Below, one piece after another: positions 22,537-33,353 of a stretch of 40,859 nt of DNA. Origin of the DNA: a virus. Under the pieces are notes generated by a model. It did no database searches and had not been told where the DNA came from. It saw nothing but the letters and a program-made list of their open reading frames with translations. Location: positions 1 through 40,859 of IMG/VR virus record IMGVR_UViG_3300014720_000063; one strand, written 5' to 3'. A program made the translations under genes and the position numbers. The stretch's first letter is position 1, and each line of letters begins with the position of its first letter.

Positions 22537-22868
22537 TCAATTGTTTTTTCTACATAAGTACATGTTTCTCCAGCATCAAATCCTTTTTCTAGGAGTAATG
22601 GCAATGATGCTGGTTTGCACCAAGCATATACTTTGTATCCTTTGTAGCGTTGTTGTGCATAGTCCCAACGCATCTCCCATAGTGTTCTGTATATTCCTTT
22701 GCGACGATACTCTTCATGTACCCAAGCATCAAGGAATTTGATTTTGCGATCATCTTCCCGCTCCATGTAGATGTGTCCTACTATCTCTCCGTTGATCATA
22801 GCAATCCAAGTTTCAAGTCGTTGTGCATTGCTTTTGAGATGTACTATTTTAATATCGTCTGTTGTCAT
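22533..22868 (-). CDS. GNAT-family N-acetyltransferase
   Basis: I chose the ATG at 22868 because it overlaps the previous stop by 4 nt (ATGA) and gives a normal GNAT length of 111 residues. The central strand-loop-helix KFLDAWVHEEYRRKGIYRTL holds the acetyl-CoA-binding R-R-x-G-x-Y element. The C-terminal GYKVYAWCKPASLPLLLEKG is typical of the family's last strand and helix. It would transfer an acetyl group to an amine; the substrate is unknown. Confidence 0.8.
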   Translation of the reverse strand: MTTDDIKIVHLKSNAQRLETWIAMINGEIVGHIYMEREDDRKIKFLDAWVHEEYRRKGIYRTLWEMRWDYAQQRYKGYKVYAWCKPASLPLLLEKGFDAGETCTYVEKTIE

Positions 22869-23125
22869 AAATTTCCTAAATAAACTGTTAATGCACCTAT
22901 CGTATAACCTACAGCAGATGCTAACGCCATATGAAATCGTTCTGGCCATGTTTTTGATTCAACCATATAACCTACAAAAGGAAGGCTTAGGAATGGTCCA
23001 ATGAATGCCCAAAACATCATTGTGATGCTACGATCTGCTACCGTTGCAATATACATAGTTGATGCTGTTTCTAGAATAAACGCAGCAAATGCTATGATAA
23101 AATATTTTTTTAAACTTTTATCCAT
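22865..23125 (-). CDS. Three-span membrane protein, 86 residues
   Basis: The sequence begins MDKSLKKYFIIAFAAFILET with spans near residues 8-26, 36-54 and 66-84. Glu and Lys residues border the spans. No family is recognised. It overlaps both neighbouring genes (16 nt upstream, 4 nt downstream). Confidence 0.65.
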   Translation of the reverse strand: MDKSLKKYFIIAFAAFILETASTMYIATVADRSITMMFWAFIGPFLSLPFVGYMVESKTWPERFHMALASAVGYTIGALTVYLGNL

Positions 23126-23487
23126 TTATTATCGTAATTGTATTTAAAACTTGCTATATAATTTTGTGTCCATCTATTTGACTCAATTAAGGATAAAAAC
23201 AATTCGCCGTTGTCTCTACTATACAAATGGTATATTTCGTTGATTACCGGTTCAAAGCTAAACTTTGACTTATACACAAGATCATTCCATTTATATTCGT
23301 CGATCAGTTTTTGGTATTCTTGTTTAAGTTCATCAAACTTAGATAAAAATTGCTTATTGACATTAGCAACGCGAGTTTGCCTCCAATGCTTAATATCGTC
23401 TACTATGATAGCAGGTGCACCAACATTGCTGGCATATGGTAGCAATCCTGGATTATCGGCAACGTTGTCTGATTTTTTCATAACCAT
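23110..23487 (-). CDS. DUF2452-like phage protein, 125 residues
   Basis: The motif NPGLLPYASNVGAPAI near residues 12-27 and the C-terminal FSFEPVINEIYHLY...FLSLI...WIKV recall a conserved phage and bacterial family of unknown function (DUF2452). The middle is a charged helix (FDELKQEYQKLIDEYKWNDL). Its start overlaps the stop of the zinc-ribbon gene by one nucleotide. Confidence 0.65.
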   Translation of the reverse strand: MVMKKSDNVADNPGLLPYASNVGAPAIIVDDIKHWRQTRVANVNKQFLSKFDELKQEYQKLIDEYKWNDLVYKSKFSFEPVINEIYHLYSRDNGELFLSLIESNRWTQNYIASFKYNYDNKWIKV

Positions 23488-23873
23488 TAGATACCAATAA
23501 CAACTTCCTCTGTAATGATATCGCCATCAATCAATCTACTTATCTGTGCAAATTCAACATGATCTTGATATTCTAGTTTCATTTCTGCTCGAAACCGATC
23601 TGCATCTTCTAGTGTTTCTAATGAACCACACACCGTTGCAACTTCACCCGCCATTTTATAACGGTATGCACCATATGGATTTTTTAGTTCAGAAATTTCC
23701 CAATCTGATTTTGTTAGCTCCGTAAGCTTTTTATTTCTATTTTTAATAGTTGCTGAATAATGATATCCGCAGTTATTGCAGTTAACGTATTCTTCGCCTG
23801 TTTTGTAATAAAAGTCACTATATGCTTCTGTTTTGCAATTAGGACATGCAATGTAATCTATAACTGATCCCAT
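23487..23873 (-). CDS. Zinc-ribbon protein, 128 residues
   Basis: The N-terminus holds two Cys pairs, CPNCKT (10-15) and CNNCGYH (32-38), which should bind one zinc ion. The remainder is acidic alpha/beta with no recognised catalytic motif. Zinc ribbons of this kind act in nucleic-acid or protein contacts. It lies directly downstream of thymidylate synthase (12-nt gap). Confidence 0.75.
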   Translation of the reverse strand: MGSVIDYIACPNCKTEAYSDFYYKTGEEYVNCNNCGYHYSATIKNRNKKLTELTKSDWEISELKNPYGAYRYKMAGEVATVCGSLETLEDADRFRAEMKLEYQDHVEFAQISRLIDGDIITEEVVIGI

Positions 23874-23885
23874 AACTTATATTTT

Positions 23886-24983
23886 TTAATTTGATAAAGG
23901 TGCTTTAATTGTTGGGTGTGATTGATAGTTGCTTAACTGAATGTCTTCTTCTAACAAACATTTACAGAAGTTGACATCCTTAAATCCATTAAACACGGCC
24001 GTTGCATCTAATGGACCTTCTCCACATTCGCCACTCTCCGTTGGCCACCATTCCGTATTAATGTTAAGTTTCGGTAGTGGATACAGCTCTCGATGCATTT
24101 GTTCTTTAGCTTGCTCTATGTGATTCAAATACAAATGGGCATCGCCGATATTGCCAATCAACTCATCAGGTACCATACCAACTGCTTTAGCAATGATTTC
24201 AAGCAGCAGTCCGTAACTAGCTATATTGAATGGCAAACCTAAGAACATGTCTGCAGAACGTTGATTCCACATTAGAGAGATTGCTCTGGTTGGGGCATTA
24301 AAATTTTCAAGAACTTCAGCAACATTACCTTCCCATCCTAATCTATCAAAAAACTTAGGCATTTGTTGACTTCTATTTTTGATGACCCAATTTCTACGTT
24401 CACCACTACATAACTCTCTCGTATAAACTTGAAATCCATAGTGACAAGGTGGTAGTGTCATTTGGTCTAATTCACCTACATTCCAAGCTGAGACCATTAG
24501 TCGTCTTGAATCCGGATTTGTTTTAAGGTCGTTGATTAGGTTTTGTATTTGGTCTATTTCACCATTCCAATTACGCCAACCAGCCCCATACACAGGTCCG
24601 AGGTCGCCCCACTTCTTAGCAAACTCATCATTAGTTCTGATTTTGTTGATGAATTCTTCCATGGTATCTGGCCAATCACCTTTGTATTCATTTGTTTTAC
24701 TGATGTAATTCTTATAAGCATCTCCATCCCAAATATGACAATCATTATCAACAAGGAACTTAATGTTGGTATCACCGCGGAGGAACCACAATAACTCAGT
24801 TACAATTTGTTTCCACGCCATCTTCTTAGTTGTAAGTAAAGGAAATCCTTCACTCATATCATGGCGAATCTGTCTTCCAAACACAGAACGTGTTTTGCCA
24901 TTTCTGCCTTCCTTCAATTCTCCATTCTTAAACACATCGTATAGTAGTTTAAGATAATCGTGTTCAATATTATTCATTTCCAT
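23886..24983 (-). CDS. thyA: Thymidylate synthase
   Basis: The protein has 365 residues. The catalytic Cys180 lies in LPPCHYGFQVY, RSADMFLGLPFNIASY (242-257) binds substrate, and RRLMVSAWNV (160-169) is the phosphate-binding region. The enzyme makes dTMP from dUMP with methylene-tetrahydrofolate. It is about 100 residues longer than the E. coli enzyme, with insertions near residues 95-130 and 190-235, although the catalytic residues are intact. It supports the DNA-precursor demand of phage replication. The alternative start at residue 3 cannot be excluded. Confidence 0.97.
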   Translation of the reverse strand: MEMNNIEHDYLKLLYDVFKNGELKEGRNGKTRSVFGRQIRHDMSEGFPLLTTKKMAWKQIVTELLWFLRGDTNIKFLVDNDCHIWDGDAYKNYISKTNEYKGDWPDTMEEFINKIRTNDEFAKKWGDLGPVYGAGWRNWNGEIDQIQNLINDLKTNPDSRRLMVSAWNVGELDQMTLPPCHYGFQVYTRELCSGERRNWVIKNRSQQMPKFFDRLGWEGNVAEVLENFNAPTRAISLMWNQRSADMFLGLPFNIASYGLLLEIIAKAVGMVPDELIGNIGDAHLYLNHIEQAKEQMHRELYPLPKLNINTEWWPTESGECGEGPLDATAVFNGFKDVNFCKCLLEEDIQLSNYQSHPTIKAPLSN

Positions 24984-25161
24984 ATTTTTTTCTCAAGTAT
25001 TCTGCCCATGCAGATTGCTTACGTCCATTAACAAAGAACCAACCCAAATTCATTTCAAACCATTTGTTAATTTCATATGCCCAATAACATACAGCGTGCC
25101 AACACCACCATAACACGGATATGGTCCACGCACTAATTAACAGTATCAATAGCAGATTCAT
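24970..25161 (-). CDS. Small membrane protein, 63 residues
   Basis: An N-terminal span is clear (MNLLLILLISAWTISVLWWC), with further Trp-rich hydrophobic sequence and a basic tail (WAEYLRKKYGNE). No family is recognised. It overlaps the thymidylate synthase gene by 14 nt and the 80-residue gene by 29 nt. Confidence 0.55.
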   Translation of the reverse strand: MNLLLILLISAWTISVLWWCWHAVCYWAYEINKWFEMNLGWFFVNGRKQSAWAEYLRKKYGNE

Positions 25162-25375
25162 CTTCTATAATTTTTGCATCTTGTACGGTTTCACAAAATA
25201 TGAAATGGGTTTCGGATCGTAAAACATGATCTGCACCAACCCATTCCATATACAACTTAACATATTCCATATCAGGTTCATCTCCTATCTTACGAGCGAA
25301 CCCTGATACAGGTTTTTTCTTGATAACAATGTACATTGCATCACCATGGCGATATAATGATTTGATCAAATTCAT
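25133..25375 (-). CDS. Unknown 80-residue protein
   Basis: The protein begins MNLIKSLYRHGDAMYIVIKK and looks like a small alpha/beta protein (MEYVKLYMEWVGADHVLRSE). No family is recognised. It starts 3 nt after the end of GroEL, so it is probably translated from the same message. Confidence 0.6.
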   Translation of the reverse strand: MNLIKSLYRHGDAMYIVIKKKPVSGFARKIGDEPDMEYVKLYMEWVGADHVLRSETHFIFCETVQDAKIIEDESAIDTVN

Positions 25376-25378
25376 ATA

Positions 25379-27019
<1,641 letters not shown>

Positions 27020-27023
27020 TTAA

Positions 27024-27032
27024 TATAAATAT
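27024..27032 (-). promoter_or_regulatory. Late-promoter-like box ATATTTATA
   Basis: The coding strand reads ATATTTATA, 34 nt before the groL start and just after the GIY-YIG gene ends. Confidence 0.45.
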
Positions 27033-27593
27033 TTATCTATCGTGTTTCGTTTTAGATTTTCCTAACAATGATTGTGATATTTTCATTTTAGTTTCATCGC
27101 TACGAAGCTTCCCTGTATTTTTTAATGCTCTATTGCGAACTACATCTTCACTTTGTTTTCTACCTTTTAACTTTAACGAAGTATTAGGTCGTTTACACCG
27201 CATTTTTTGTTTGGTTTCTTCTGAATGTATAAATCCAGATAACCCTTTATTCCACGCAGGTCGTCCTTTTTTTAAATTCGACATATGTTGTCTTAACTCC
27301 TCTCCAGGATTAGTTAATCCTTCACCCCCATTAGTCATATTAACTAATATTCCCGTACCTAAATCTTTACGACCATATAATAAAATAAATTCTTGTTCTT
27401 TTTTACAAGCGCCTTCCCACGTTAAATCATCTAATATAATTTCTATTCGATATTGTACTTTATTTACAACATGAGTCCAATGTTTATTTCTACTTTTATT
27501 TGAATTAGCCCGTTCATATAATTCATCAGATCCTATACCAATATAAAATGGTTTATTCGTGTCTAACCTAATATGTCGATATACATATGCCAT
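27033..27593 (-). CDS. GIY-YIG homing endonuclease
   Basis: The protein has 186 residues. The GIY-YIG module shows YVY at 3-5, YIGIG at 17-21 and an Arg at 28. The C-terminal half has basic NUMOD3-type repeats (SEETKQKMRCKRPN, KQSEDVVRNR, SDETKMKISQSLLGKSK) that bind DNA. It is a free-standing mobile endonuclease lying between the VWA gene and groL. Its DNA is more AT-rich than its neighbours, which fits recent insertion. Confidence 0.9.
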   Translation of the reverse strand: MAYVYRHIRLDTNKPFYIGIGSDELYERANSNKSRNKHWTHVVNKVQYRIEIILDDLTWEGACKKEQEFILLYGRKDLGTGILVNMTNGGEGLTNPGEELRQHMSNLKKGRPAWNKGLSGFIHSEETKQKMRCKRPNTSLKLKGRKQSEDVVRNRALKNTGKLRSDETKMKISQSLLGKSKTKHDR

Positions 27594-27611
27594 ATATTAA
27601 TATATATAGAA

Positions 27612-29678
27612 TCATTTAGCAATTTCCAAGAACTTGGAATTCAATGTTCTTGCAACTTCTTGCATGTTCTTGGGATCGATAAATTTAGCATCAAGTCCGT
27701 ACATGGTATGGAATGGAGTCTTATCATAACTGTATCCGCCGCCGGTGATGAAATAACTAATAACATTGATACCTAATTCACGGAATCCATTAACAACTCT
27801 GCGAGTAAATTGAACGCCATCATATCGATGAGCAACACCTGATACATCGGTTGGATATCCATCTGAATAATTGATAAAGATGCATTCATCGCCTTTTGCA
27901 TCGCGCTTAATGTCTTGCTCAATGCTCTTGAATGCTAACCCTTCTGGAGTACACCCAAACGTATCTAGATATTTGAAATAGTTACGAATCTTACTCATTT
28001 TATCATGTGCCGAATCATATGCATAAACCGTAATTGCTTTTTCTTTACCACCCGTCGACGATTCGGTACCACGCAATGAAATTTGTACACGGATGCCAGT
28101 TGTCATAGAAGCAGCTTGTGCAATTGCAACGGCTGACATAATGGCATTTCGAAACTTTTCACCTGCCATCGATCCGGATGCATCAATTGAAATGTGAATA
28201 AAATAATTTTTGAACTGATCCGTTACAATGCGATGAAACACGTTAGCATTATCATAACCCAATTGGGAAATCAATCTGCGATCAATCTTACCAGCTTGCA
28301 AACGAGTGGTCTTCAAGGTACGATCCGAATTGCGAAGCTGCAATTTGCGCCCTAATGCCTTGCCTAAAATAATACCTTGCGTAATGTTTTGATCATTTTC
28401 AATGAGCGATTTAACGCGATATTGATTAGATGCTACATCGGCCGCATAATTTAACGTGCCTGCAACATAATCATTTGCTCTACTAGCAAATAAATGAGGC
28501 ATTGCTGCGATGATACCCGGAGTCAATTTTTTAATAACAATTGTATCAACAAAATCGGAAGTACCTGATTCATTTGTTGCTACTTGACGAACCTCAGTAC
28601 CCGATTCGCGGATAGCATTAACGATGCTTGCTTGCGTTTTATTCAGTCTACCTGTTTTCTTGTTGTCACCCTTAAGGAAATCTCGTTGCTTTTCAATTGC
28701 CTTTTCTAATTTCTTAAGGTCATTTGCTGACAATGAAGATCCACTATCAACGCCATTTTCGGTTGTATCATCCGAAGCTTCGCCCTCACCATCTTCATCA
28801 CCATCATCGCCCTCGCCATCGCCTTGACCCGTACCACCGTTGTCTTGCTGAGGGTCTCCGTATTGCGATTGCTCTTCAGCTGAATCGGTTTCTGCTTCTG
28901 CTTCTGCTACAGCATCCTTAACAAGCTTGTATACTTTGCATGCAACTAACAATGCATCTTCGGTAGATTGCAATCTTTGAATGTTTCGAAGATCAATCAC
29001 ATTCCAAATTTCTTGCAATGCTGCAAGTGCTTTCAAATTGCGGTTAGGATTAGTTAGATTGATGATATGAAACATATAATCCTCCCATGTCTCTTGACAC
29101 TTCTCATTAGCTACCAATGCCTTATCGATAACTTTGTCATTGAAATACTTATCATACATTGCCTCATAATACATACGATAACCTGGAGCACTAGTATAGA
29201 TATAAAAGTCAATGCGTCGATCTTCAATCCAATTCAATAAATCTTTGATGATCACAAAGTCTCGGTGTTGCATTGTCATGTCCGGATCAAGTCCATTCAT
29301 TCGAACAATTTGTGCCATTGGCGAATTTGCCAAGATGCCACCACCTTTAAACATGTTAAAGTCAGTCAATGCAATATGCGACCCTTCATGCAATGCTAAT
29401 CCAACAGCTGGATCAAAATTCTTATCATCAAGTTTGGTGCCAATCACAACGGATTCGCCATCGGTATAGCTTGCATCTGCGGACTGAAATACTACGGGAA
29501 TTGATTTGCCCGTTACAATGTTAACGAAATTAGCAATAGCCCGTTGCGTTGCAGCCAACTTGGTATAGTCAATACCATCACCTCGTTTGAAGTCTGTATC
29601 AAAATCATCACTTAACCAAAAGCTAGATACTGACCTTGAATAATATCGTTTGCCATCAAATTTACCTAAAATACTCAT
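27612..29678 (-). CDS. VWA-domain (CobT-like) protein with N-terminal HExxH motif
   Basis: The protein has 688 residues. Residues 92-105 contain GLALHEGSHIALTD, an HExxH metallopeptidase-like site (His97, His101). Residues 255-310 are an acidic, low-complexity linker. Residues 490-505 hold HISIDASGSMAGE, a MIDAS DxSxS motif of a von Willebrand A domain that binds Mg2+. This is the architecture of CobT-like partners of MoxR/CobS ATPases. In phages the pair is thought to remodel protein complexes, and the target is unknown. The partner ATPase gene lies immediately upstream. Its own promoter is at 29697-29725. Confidence 0.85.
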   Translation of the reverse strand: MSILGKFDGKRYYSRSVSSFWLSDDFDTDFKRGDGIDYTKLAATQRAIANFVNIVTGKSIPVVFQSADASYTDGESVVIGTKLDDKNFDPAVGLALHEGSHIALTDFNMFKGGGILANSPMAQIVRMNGLDPDMTMQHRDFVIIKDLLNWIEDRRIDFYIYTSAPGYRMYYEAMYDKYFNDKVIDKALVANEKCQETWEDYMFHIINLTNPNRNLKALAALQEIWNVIDLRNIQRLQSTEDALLVACKVYKLVKDAVAEAEAETDSAEEQSQYGDPQQDNGGTGQGDGEGDDGDEDGEGEASDDTTENGVDSGSSLSANDLKKLEKAIEKQRDFLKGDNKKTGRLNKTQASIVNAIRESGTEVRQVATNESGTSDFVDTIVIKKLTPGIIAAMPHLFASRANDYVAGTLNYAADVASNQYRVKSLIENDQNITQGIILGKALGRKLQLRNSDRTLKTTRLQAGKIDRRLISQLGYDNANVFHRIVTDQFKNYFIHISIDASGSMAGEKFRNAIMSAVAIAQAASMTTGIRVQISLRGTESSTGGKEKAITVYAYDSAHDKMSKIRNYFKYLDTFGCTPEGLAFKSIEQDIKRDAKGDECIFINYSDGYPTDVSGVAHRYDGVQFTRRVVNGFRELGINVISYFITGGGYSYDKTPFHTMYGLDAKFIDPKNMQEVARTLNSKFLEIAK

Positions 29679-29696
29679 ATGCTCTTTATTTTATAT

Positions 29697-29725
29697 ATAA
29701 TATGAAATTACTATTCAGTTTCCAA
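29697..29725 (-). promoter_or_regulatory. Promoter (TTGGAA-N17-TATTAT)
   Basis: TTGGAA lies at 29720-29725 and TATTAT(AT) at 29697-29702, just downstream of the ATPase terminator. Confidence 0.75.
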
Positions 29726-29735
29726 CCAAATACAG

Positions 29736-29760
29736 AAAAAAAGGCGACATTTCTGCCGCC
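29736..29760 (-). terminator. Rho-independent terminator with GAAA tetraloop
   Basis: GGCGGCA-GAAA-TGTCGCC is followed by TTTTTTT. It ends the MoxR-like gene and shares its core with the hairpin at 7108. Confidence 0.9.
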
Positions 29761-29779
29761 TCTTTTGAGCTATGAAAAA

Positions 29780-30940
29780 TTAGAATGGGTTTTCTTGGCC
29801 TTCGCCATCAACACCGGTATTGAAGATGTCCTTCATCTCGGTTGCCATATGCTTTTGGATAATTTGCTTAACAAAGGTTCTTTCAGAATCCGTACCGCCA
29901 GATGCATCAAAGAATGGAAGGATTGATACCTCAGCGGCTTCTGATAAAGAAAAGCCATCTGCCAACAATTCACATACGCGCACCGTCATACGAGTGGATA
30001 CCATTGTGGTAAGTTTACCATCTTCTGATCTCCATTCTTTACGAGTTGCATCTGCAATGTCTGCTACTGCATGAATCAAACTGCGGTTCACGGTTGGGAA
30101 TCGTTTTGTCAATAAATCTTCTTCTTGGGATAGTGACAAGATATCAACTTCAATGATTTCAAATCGATCCATTAATGCTCGGTCCAATACCCGAGTGGAT
30201 GTATATTCGGTACCAATGTTTGCCGTTGCAATAAATGATACGCCTGAAGCAACTCGAATGGTAGGTGAATTGATATCTTCATCCAATCGCAGATACCTTT
30301 GACCCTCATCTAATACTGTCATCAAGATGTTCCAAGCCTCGGGGTGCGCACGAGACAACTCATCCAATAGAATAACGGCATTCTCGGTTTGAATTGCCTT
30401 GACAAATGCCGATTCATCAAACGATGTTTGACCATCAACGAAATGCGTATTACCAATCAAGGTTGCTCGAGGGTCTTGCGTTGCACCCAAGTTAAAATAA
30501 TAGAAAGGTCGATTGGTTGCCACAGGAAGATCTTTTGCGGCTTGCGTCTTACCACAACCTGCAGGGCCAACCATCATGATGTTTTTACCGCGCACTGCAG
30601 ACCGAACCAAATATTTCCATTTGATGTCGGACATTTCCAATGTTGCAGGCTTAATTTTATAAGCATTCTGAATCAAACTAAGTACTACATCTTGTTCTTG
30701 TGGCATAGGTTGTGGTGTTGGTTGTGATTGTTTAATGTCTTCTAATTCAATACCGGACTTGTTCATGCGTTTGGCTCGGCCGGTTTCTTCATCAAACAAC
30801 AATATCTCATCATTATCAAATGCATGTTTAATCATGATAGGACGAAACAAGTTGGTAATGTCTTTGTTTGTACCAAACTCGATAATTTGCGGATTGCCAT
30901 TTACTAAGGTTGGCACACCAATAACTTTTTTGTTTTTCAT
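29780..30940 (-). CDS. MoxR/CobS-type AAA+ ATPase
   Basis: The protein has 386 residues. Walker A is GPAGCGKT at 125-132 and Walker B is VILLDELSRAHP at 189-200. Sensor and arginine-finger elements follow (SFIATANIG, TRVLDRALMDRFEI). The first 100 residues are a separate N-terminal part. ATPases of this type work with VWA proteins, and the downstream gene encodes one. Separate promoters and a terminator between them suggest that their ratio is set independently. Confidence 0.9.
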   Translation of the reverse strand: MKNKKVIGVPTLVNGNPQIIEFGTNKDITNLFRPIMIKHAFDNDEILLFDEETGRAKRMNKSGIELEDIKQSQPTPQPMPQEQDVVLSLIQNAYKIKPATLEMSDIKWKYLVRSAVRGKNIMMVGPAGCGKTQAAKDLPVATNRPFYYFNLGATQDPRATLIGNTHFVDGQTSFDESAFVKAIQTENAVILLDELSRAHPEAWNILMTVLDEGQRYLRLDEDINSPTIRVASGVSFIATANIGTEYTSTRVLDRALMDRFEIIEVDILSLSQEEDLLTKRFPTVNRSLIHAVADIADATRKEWRSEDGKLTTMVSTRMTVRVCELLADGFSLSEAAEVSILPFFDASGGTDSERTFVKQIIQKHMATEMKDIFNTGVDGEGQENPF

Positions 30941-30959
30941 AACTCTTTTTATTTTCTAT

Positions 30960-30988
30960 ATAATATGAAATAAAGAGTTACATTCCAA
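30960..30988 (-). promoter_or_regulatory. Promoter (TTGGAA-N17-TATTAT)
   Basis: TTGGAA lies at 30983-30988 and TATTAT(AT) at 30960-30965. The -35 box lies just after the stop codon of the upstream 37-residue gene. Confidence 0.75.
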
Positions 30989-30989
30989 C

Positions 30990-31103
30990 CTATTCGTCTT
31001 GTTTTTTATGTTTTTTCTTGCGAGTGTAAGTTTTTTTGCTCTTCTGTATGATTGGACGAGTTGCTTGCCAAATTTTCTGCATAGTTACTTCAATCTTTTC
31101 CAT
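30990..31103 (-). CDS. Small very basic protein, 37 residues
   Basis: The frame starts MEKIEVTMQKIWQATRPIIQ and ends in KSKKTYTRKKKHKKQDE. Nine of the last 17 residues are Lys or Arg, so nucleic-acid binding is likely. No family is recognised. It ends at the MoxR promoter. Confidence 0.55.
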   Translation of the reverse strand: MEKIEVTMQKIWQATRPIIQKSKKTYTRKKKHKKQDE

Positions 31104-31139
31104 GGCAAAAATATATGAAAATGTTTCGTGAAATCCAAA

Positions 31140-31502
31140 TTACCATTTTCTACAAGACCAATATCTTGCTGAGGTTCTGTCCTTGGCAGTATGACAACGG
31201 TGTCTTGCTCTAAATGAACGTCTACGTGCGGGATTGCTTTTACGTATTCGCATATTAGGGTCACCAAAGTTGACCTTTACAACGTTGCCTTTGGCATTTT
31301 TAACGTAGACTTTGAATTTCTTAACATCGCCGCGCATTGGTTTACCCAATTGCACTTTGCGGCCCTGATATTCGGCTTCATTGATTCCAGATTCCTTGAT
31401 GGTTACATATTCTGGATTTTCATCTGCAGATTTGATTGTTTCAATTAAGCATTCAGCACAATATGCTTCTGCTACTGGTATTTGCGATTCATGTAATGTC
31501 AT
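31140..31502 (-). CDS. Conserved phage protein with Arg/Cys-rich C-terminus, 120 residues
   Basis: The second half (VKKFKVYVKNAKGNVVKVNF, FGDPNM, RRRSFRARHRC, ARYWSCRKW) matches a small module that I recall from many T4-like and jumbo phages, of unknown function. It may bind zinc or nucleic acid through the paired Cys and His and the basic stretch. The first part is acidic and includes GINEAEYQGRKVQL. It lies 3 nt downstream of the LRR-like protein gene. Confidence 0.7.
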   Translation of the reverse strand: MTLHESQIPVAEAYCAECLIETIKSADENPEYVTIKESGINEAEYQGRKVQLGKPMRGDVKKFKVYVKNAKGNVVKVNFGDPNMRIRKSNPARRRSFRARHRCHTAKDRTSARYWSCRKW

Positions 31503-31505
31503 ATA

Positions 31506-33353
31506 TCACCTTAAGTATTCGTTTTTAATATTTAGTTGCAATTTGGCCTGAGCTAACCATGTTTCTCGACTATAACTTGACCAATGAGTTATGGTTGGAA
31601 GCTGATTTAATATGTCTATAACTACGCGTGCATATACAATTGGTATAACACTATCATCGTAATTTGTAAAATTTGGTTCTTTTTGCTGCATAAGTTTCCA
31701 TACATCAGCAGCCAATGGATCCGTTTTTGCGTATCGTTCAAGATTATATCCAGAATAAAAATCTGACCCCGGATATAATTCTGTAAGGCCGGTTGGTTTC
31801 GTTTCTCGAATTAATTTATCAACTGTCATTGGCGTTTTGCAATTGTTTAAATATAAAACGTTGACAGTTTGAGGCAATCCAGCAAACGATCTAACCTCAC
31901 TGTTTTGAATAGTTACATTAGAAGGTCCTGCCGGCAATCCTTTAAAACTTTCAATTGTGCAGTTTTTTAATTCTAATAGACCCGTAATGTTTGTCGACAA
32001 TGCTTCAAAAGAATCAATATCCATGTGTCGAAGTACTAAAGTATTTGCAATTCGCGGAAAATTTTCAAATGATGCTGGTTGCGGAGTTATATCAAATGTA
32101 TTAACTTGTTTAAATGCAATAGGCGAATATGGTATATCTACTTTGTATATGATGTTTAGATCTGGTGCAGATACATATAATTTATCTGATTCCTGAAATA
32201 TCATTTCGCTTTTTATTTTTTCTAAAAGATTGGATCCGCCTTGTACATAATGATATAAAATATATTTTACTTCATCGGTAGTCGTAGCTAAACGCCGGTC
32301 CTTAATCATTGCAGAAATTTTTTCTTGAATCTTTGGATCTGACCAACGCGTCACGGTATCTAACCCGGTATCACAATACAATGTATCTTTTAATTTGAAT
32401 ATGCCTTGTTTGTTTGTTTGTACTGCACCTAACAATCTATTAATTTCGTCTAAAAATCCAATTGGCGGCGTACCATATACTCTTTGTTCTGCTTGATACA
32501 ATACGTTGCTCGGATCTTCCAACGAAACAAACGGTTTGATTGCAACGCGTGCTACAGGATTTTTAATGTTCAAATCATCATTACGAACTAAATATGCAAC
32601 CAATGTTCCGGCTTTAACATCGTGTTGAACATAATGTGCATTGATTCCAGTATATAAATTCATGCAGCTTGTCCATCCACGACCCGTACTCATTCCTGCC
32701 ACATCGTATCGATGTTTTGAAAATACAATGTAAAACGATTTGGTTTTGTTTTCTCGATACAATTTAACTTCTGGAATTTCATTGTATTTGTCTATAAGCT
32801 TATTGATTTCTGTAACTGCTTTGTCTTTCAATTGTTTGCGAACATCTTCCATTGGACGCTCGCCCATCAACGTTTCTCGACCTTTTTCATCTTTCTCGAT
32901 GTAGTTTTCAAGTTCTTTTAATTTGTGTTGAATTTCAATTTTAGTAACAAGACCAGTAATCCATTTAGACACTTTTGTTTTGCGGCCATATTCATCTGCT
33001 ACCATCCCCGGTAACAAATCTTCCCAATTGGGCATACGCGTACTGTATTCTGGTTTACCATCTATACGGTCTACACGATTAACTAAGTCTCGCATTTCAT
33101 ACCAAAACCCAGTATATTCATCACTCAAATCGCTAATATCCATGCCAAATTCTTTGGTTTCATATGGTACGCCGATACGATCCAATCTACGTGATGATTT
33201 AGTATCTGGCAATGCTGCCAATGCACTCAACACTGCATCTTGTTGTTGTTCAATGTTTGGATTACGTTGCATGGAAACATATTCACGTGCTTTATCTAAG
33301 GGCAGTGCTTCTTTGATCAATTGAACTTCTAAAAGTGTTTTCAATTTAATCAC
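31506..33353 (-). CDS. Large protein with LRR-like repeats and head-targeting-like leader
   Basis: The protein has 615 residues. The start is GTG, overlapping the TAG of the HExxH gene by one nucleotide. The leader MIKLKTLLE|V gives an L-x-E site, and LIKE|A follows at 12-15. Residues 205-270 hold FYIVFSKHRYDVAGMS and TGRGWTSCMNLYTG, a conserved module that I recall from large phages but cannot name. Residues 425-520 form short leucine-rich-like repeats (LVLRHMDIDSFEAL, LELKNCTIESFKGLP, VTIQNSEVRSFAGLP, LYLNNCKT). LRRs bind proteins. I infer a packaged protein that meets a host target after injection. Confidence 0.7.
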   Translation of the reverse strand: MIKLKTLLEVQLIKEALPLDKAREYVSMQRNPNIEQQQDAVLSALAALPDTKSSRRLDRIGVPYETKEFGMDISDLSDEYTGFWYEMRDLVNRVDRIDGKPEYSTRMPNWEDLLPGMVADEYGRKTKVSKWITGLVTKIEIQHKLKELENYIEKDEKGRETLMGERPMEDVRKQLKDKAVTEINKLIDKYNEIPEVKLYRENKTKSFYIVFSKHRYDVAGMSTGRGWTSCMNLYTGINAHYVQHDVKAGTLVAYLVRNDDLNIKNPVARVAIKPFVSLEDPSNVLYQAEQRVYGTPPIGFLDEINRLLGAVQTNKQGIFKLKDTLYCDTGLDTVTRWSDPKIQEKISAMIKDRRLATTTDEVKYILYHYVQGGSNLLEKIKSEMIFQESDKLYVSAPDLNIIYKVDIPYSPIAFKQVNTFDITPQPASFENFPRIANTLVLRHMDIDSFEALSTNITGLLELKNCTIESFKGLPAGPSNVTIQNSEVRSFAGLPQTVNVLYLNNCKTPMTVDKLIRETKPTGLTELYPGSDFYSGYNLERYAKTDPLAADVWKLMQQKEPNFTNYDDSVIPIVYARVVIDILNQLPTITHWSSYSRETWLAQAKLQLNIKNEYLR

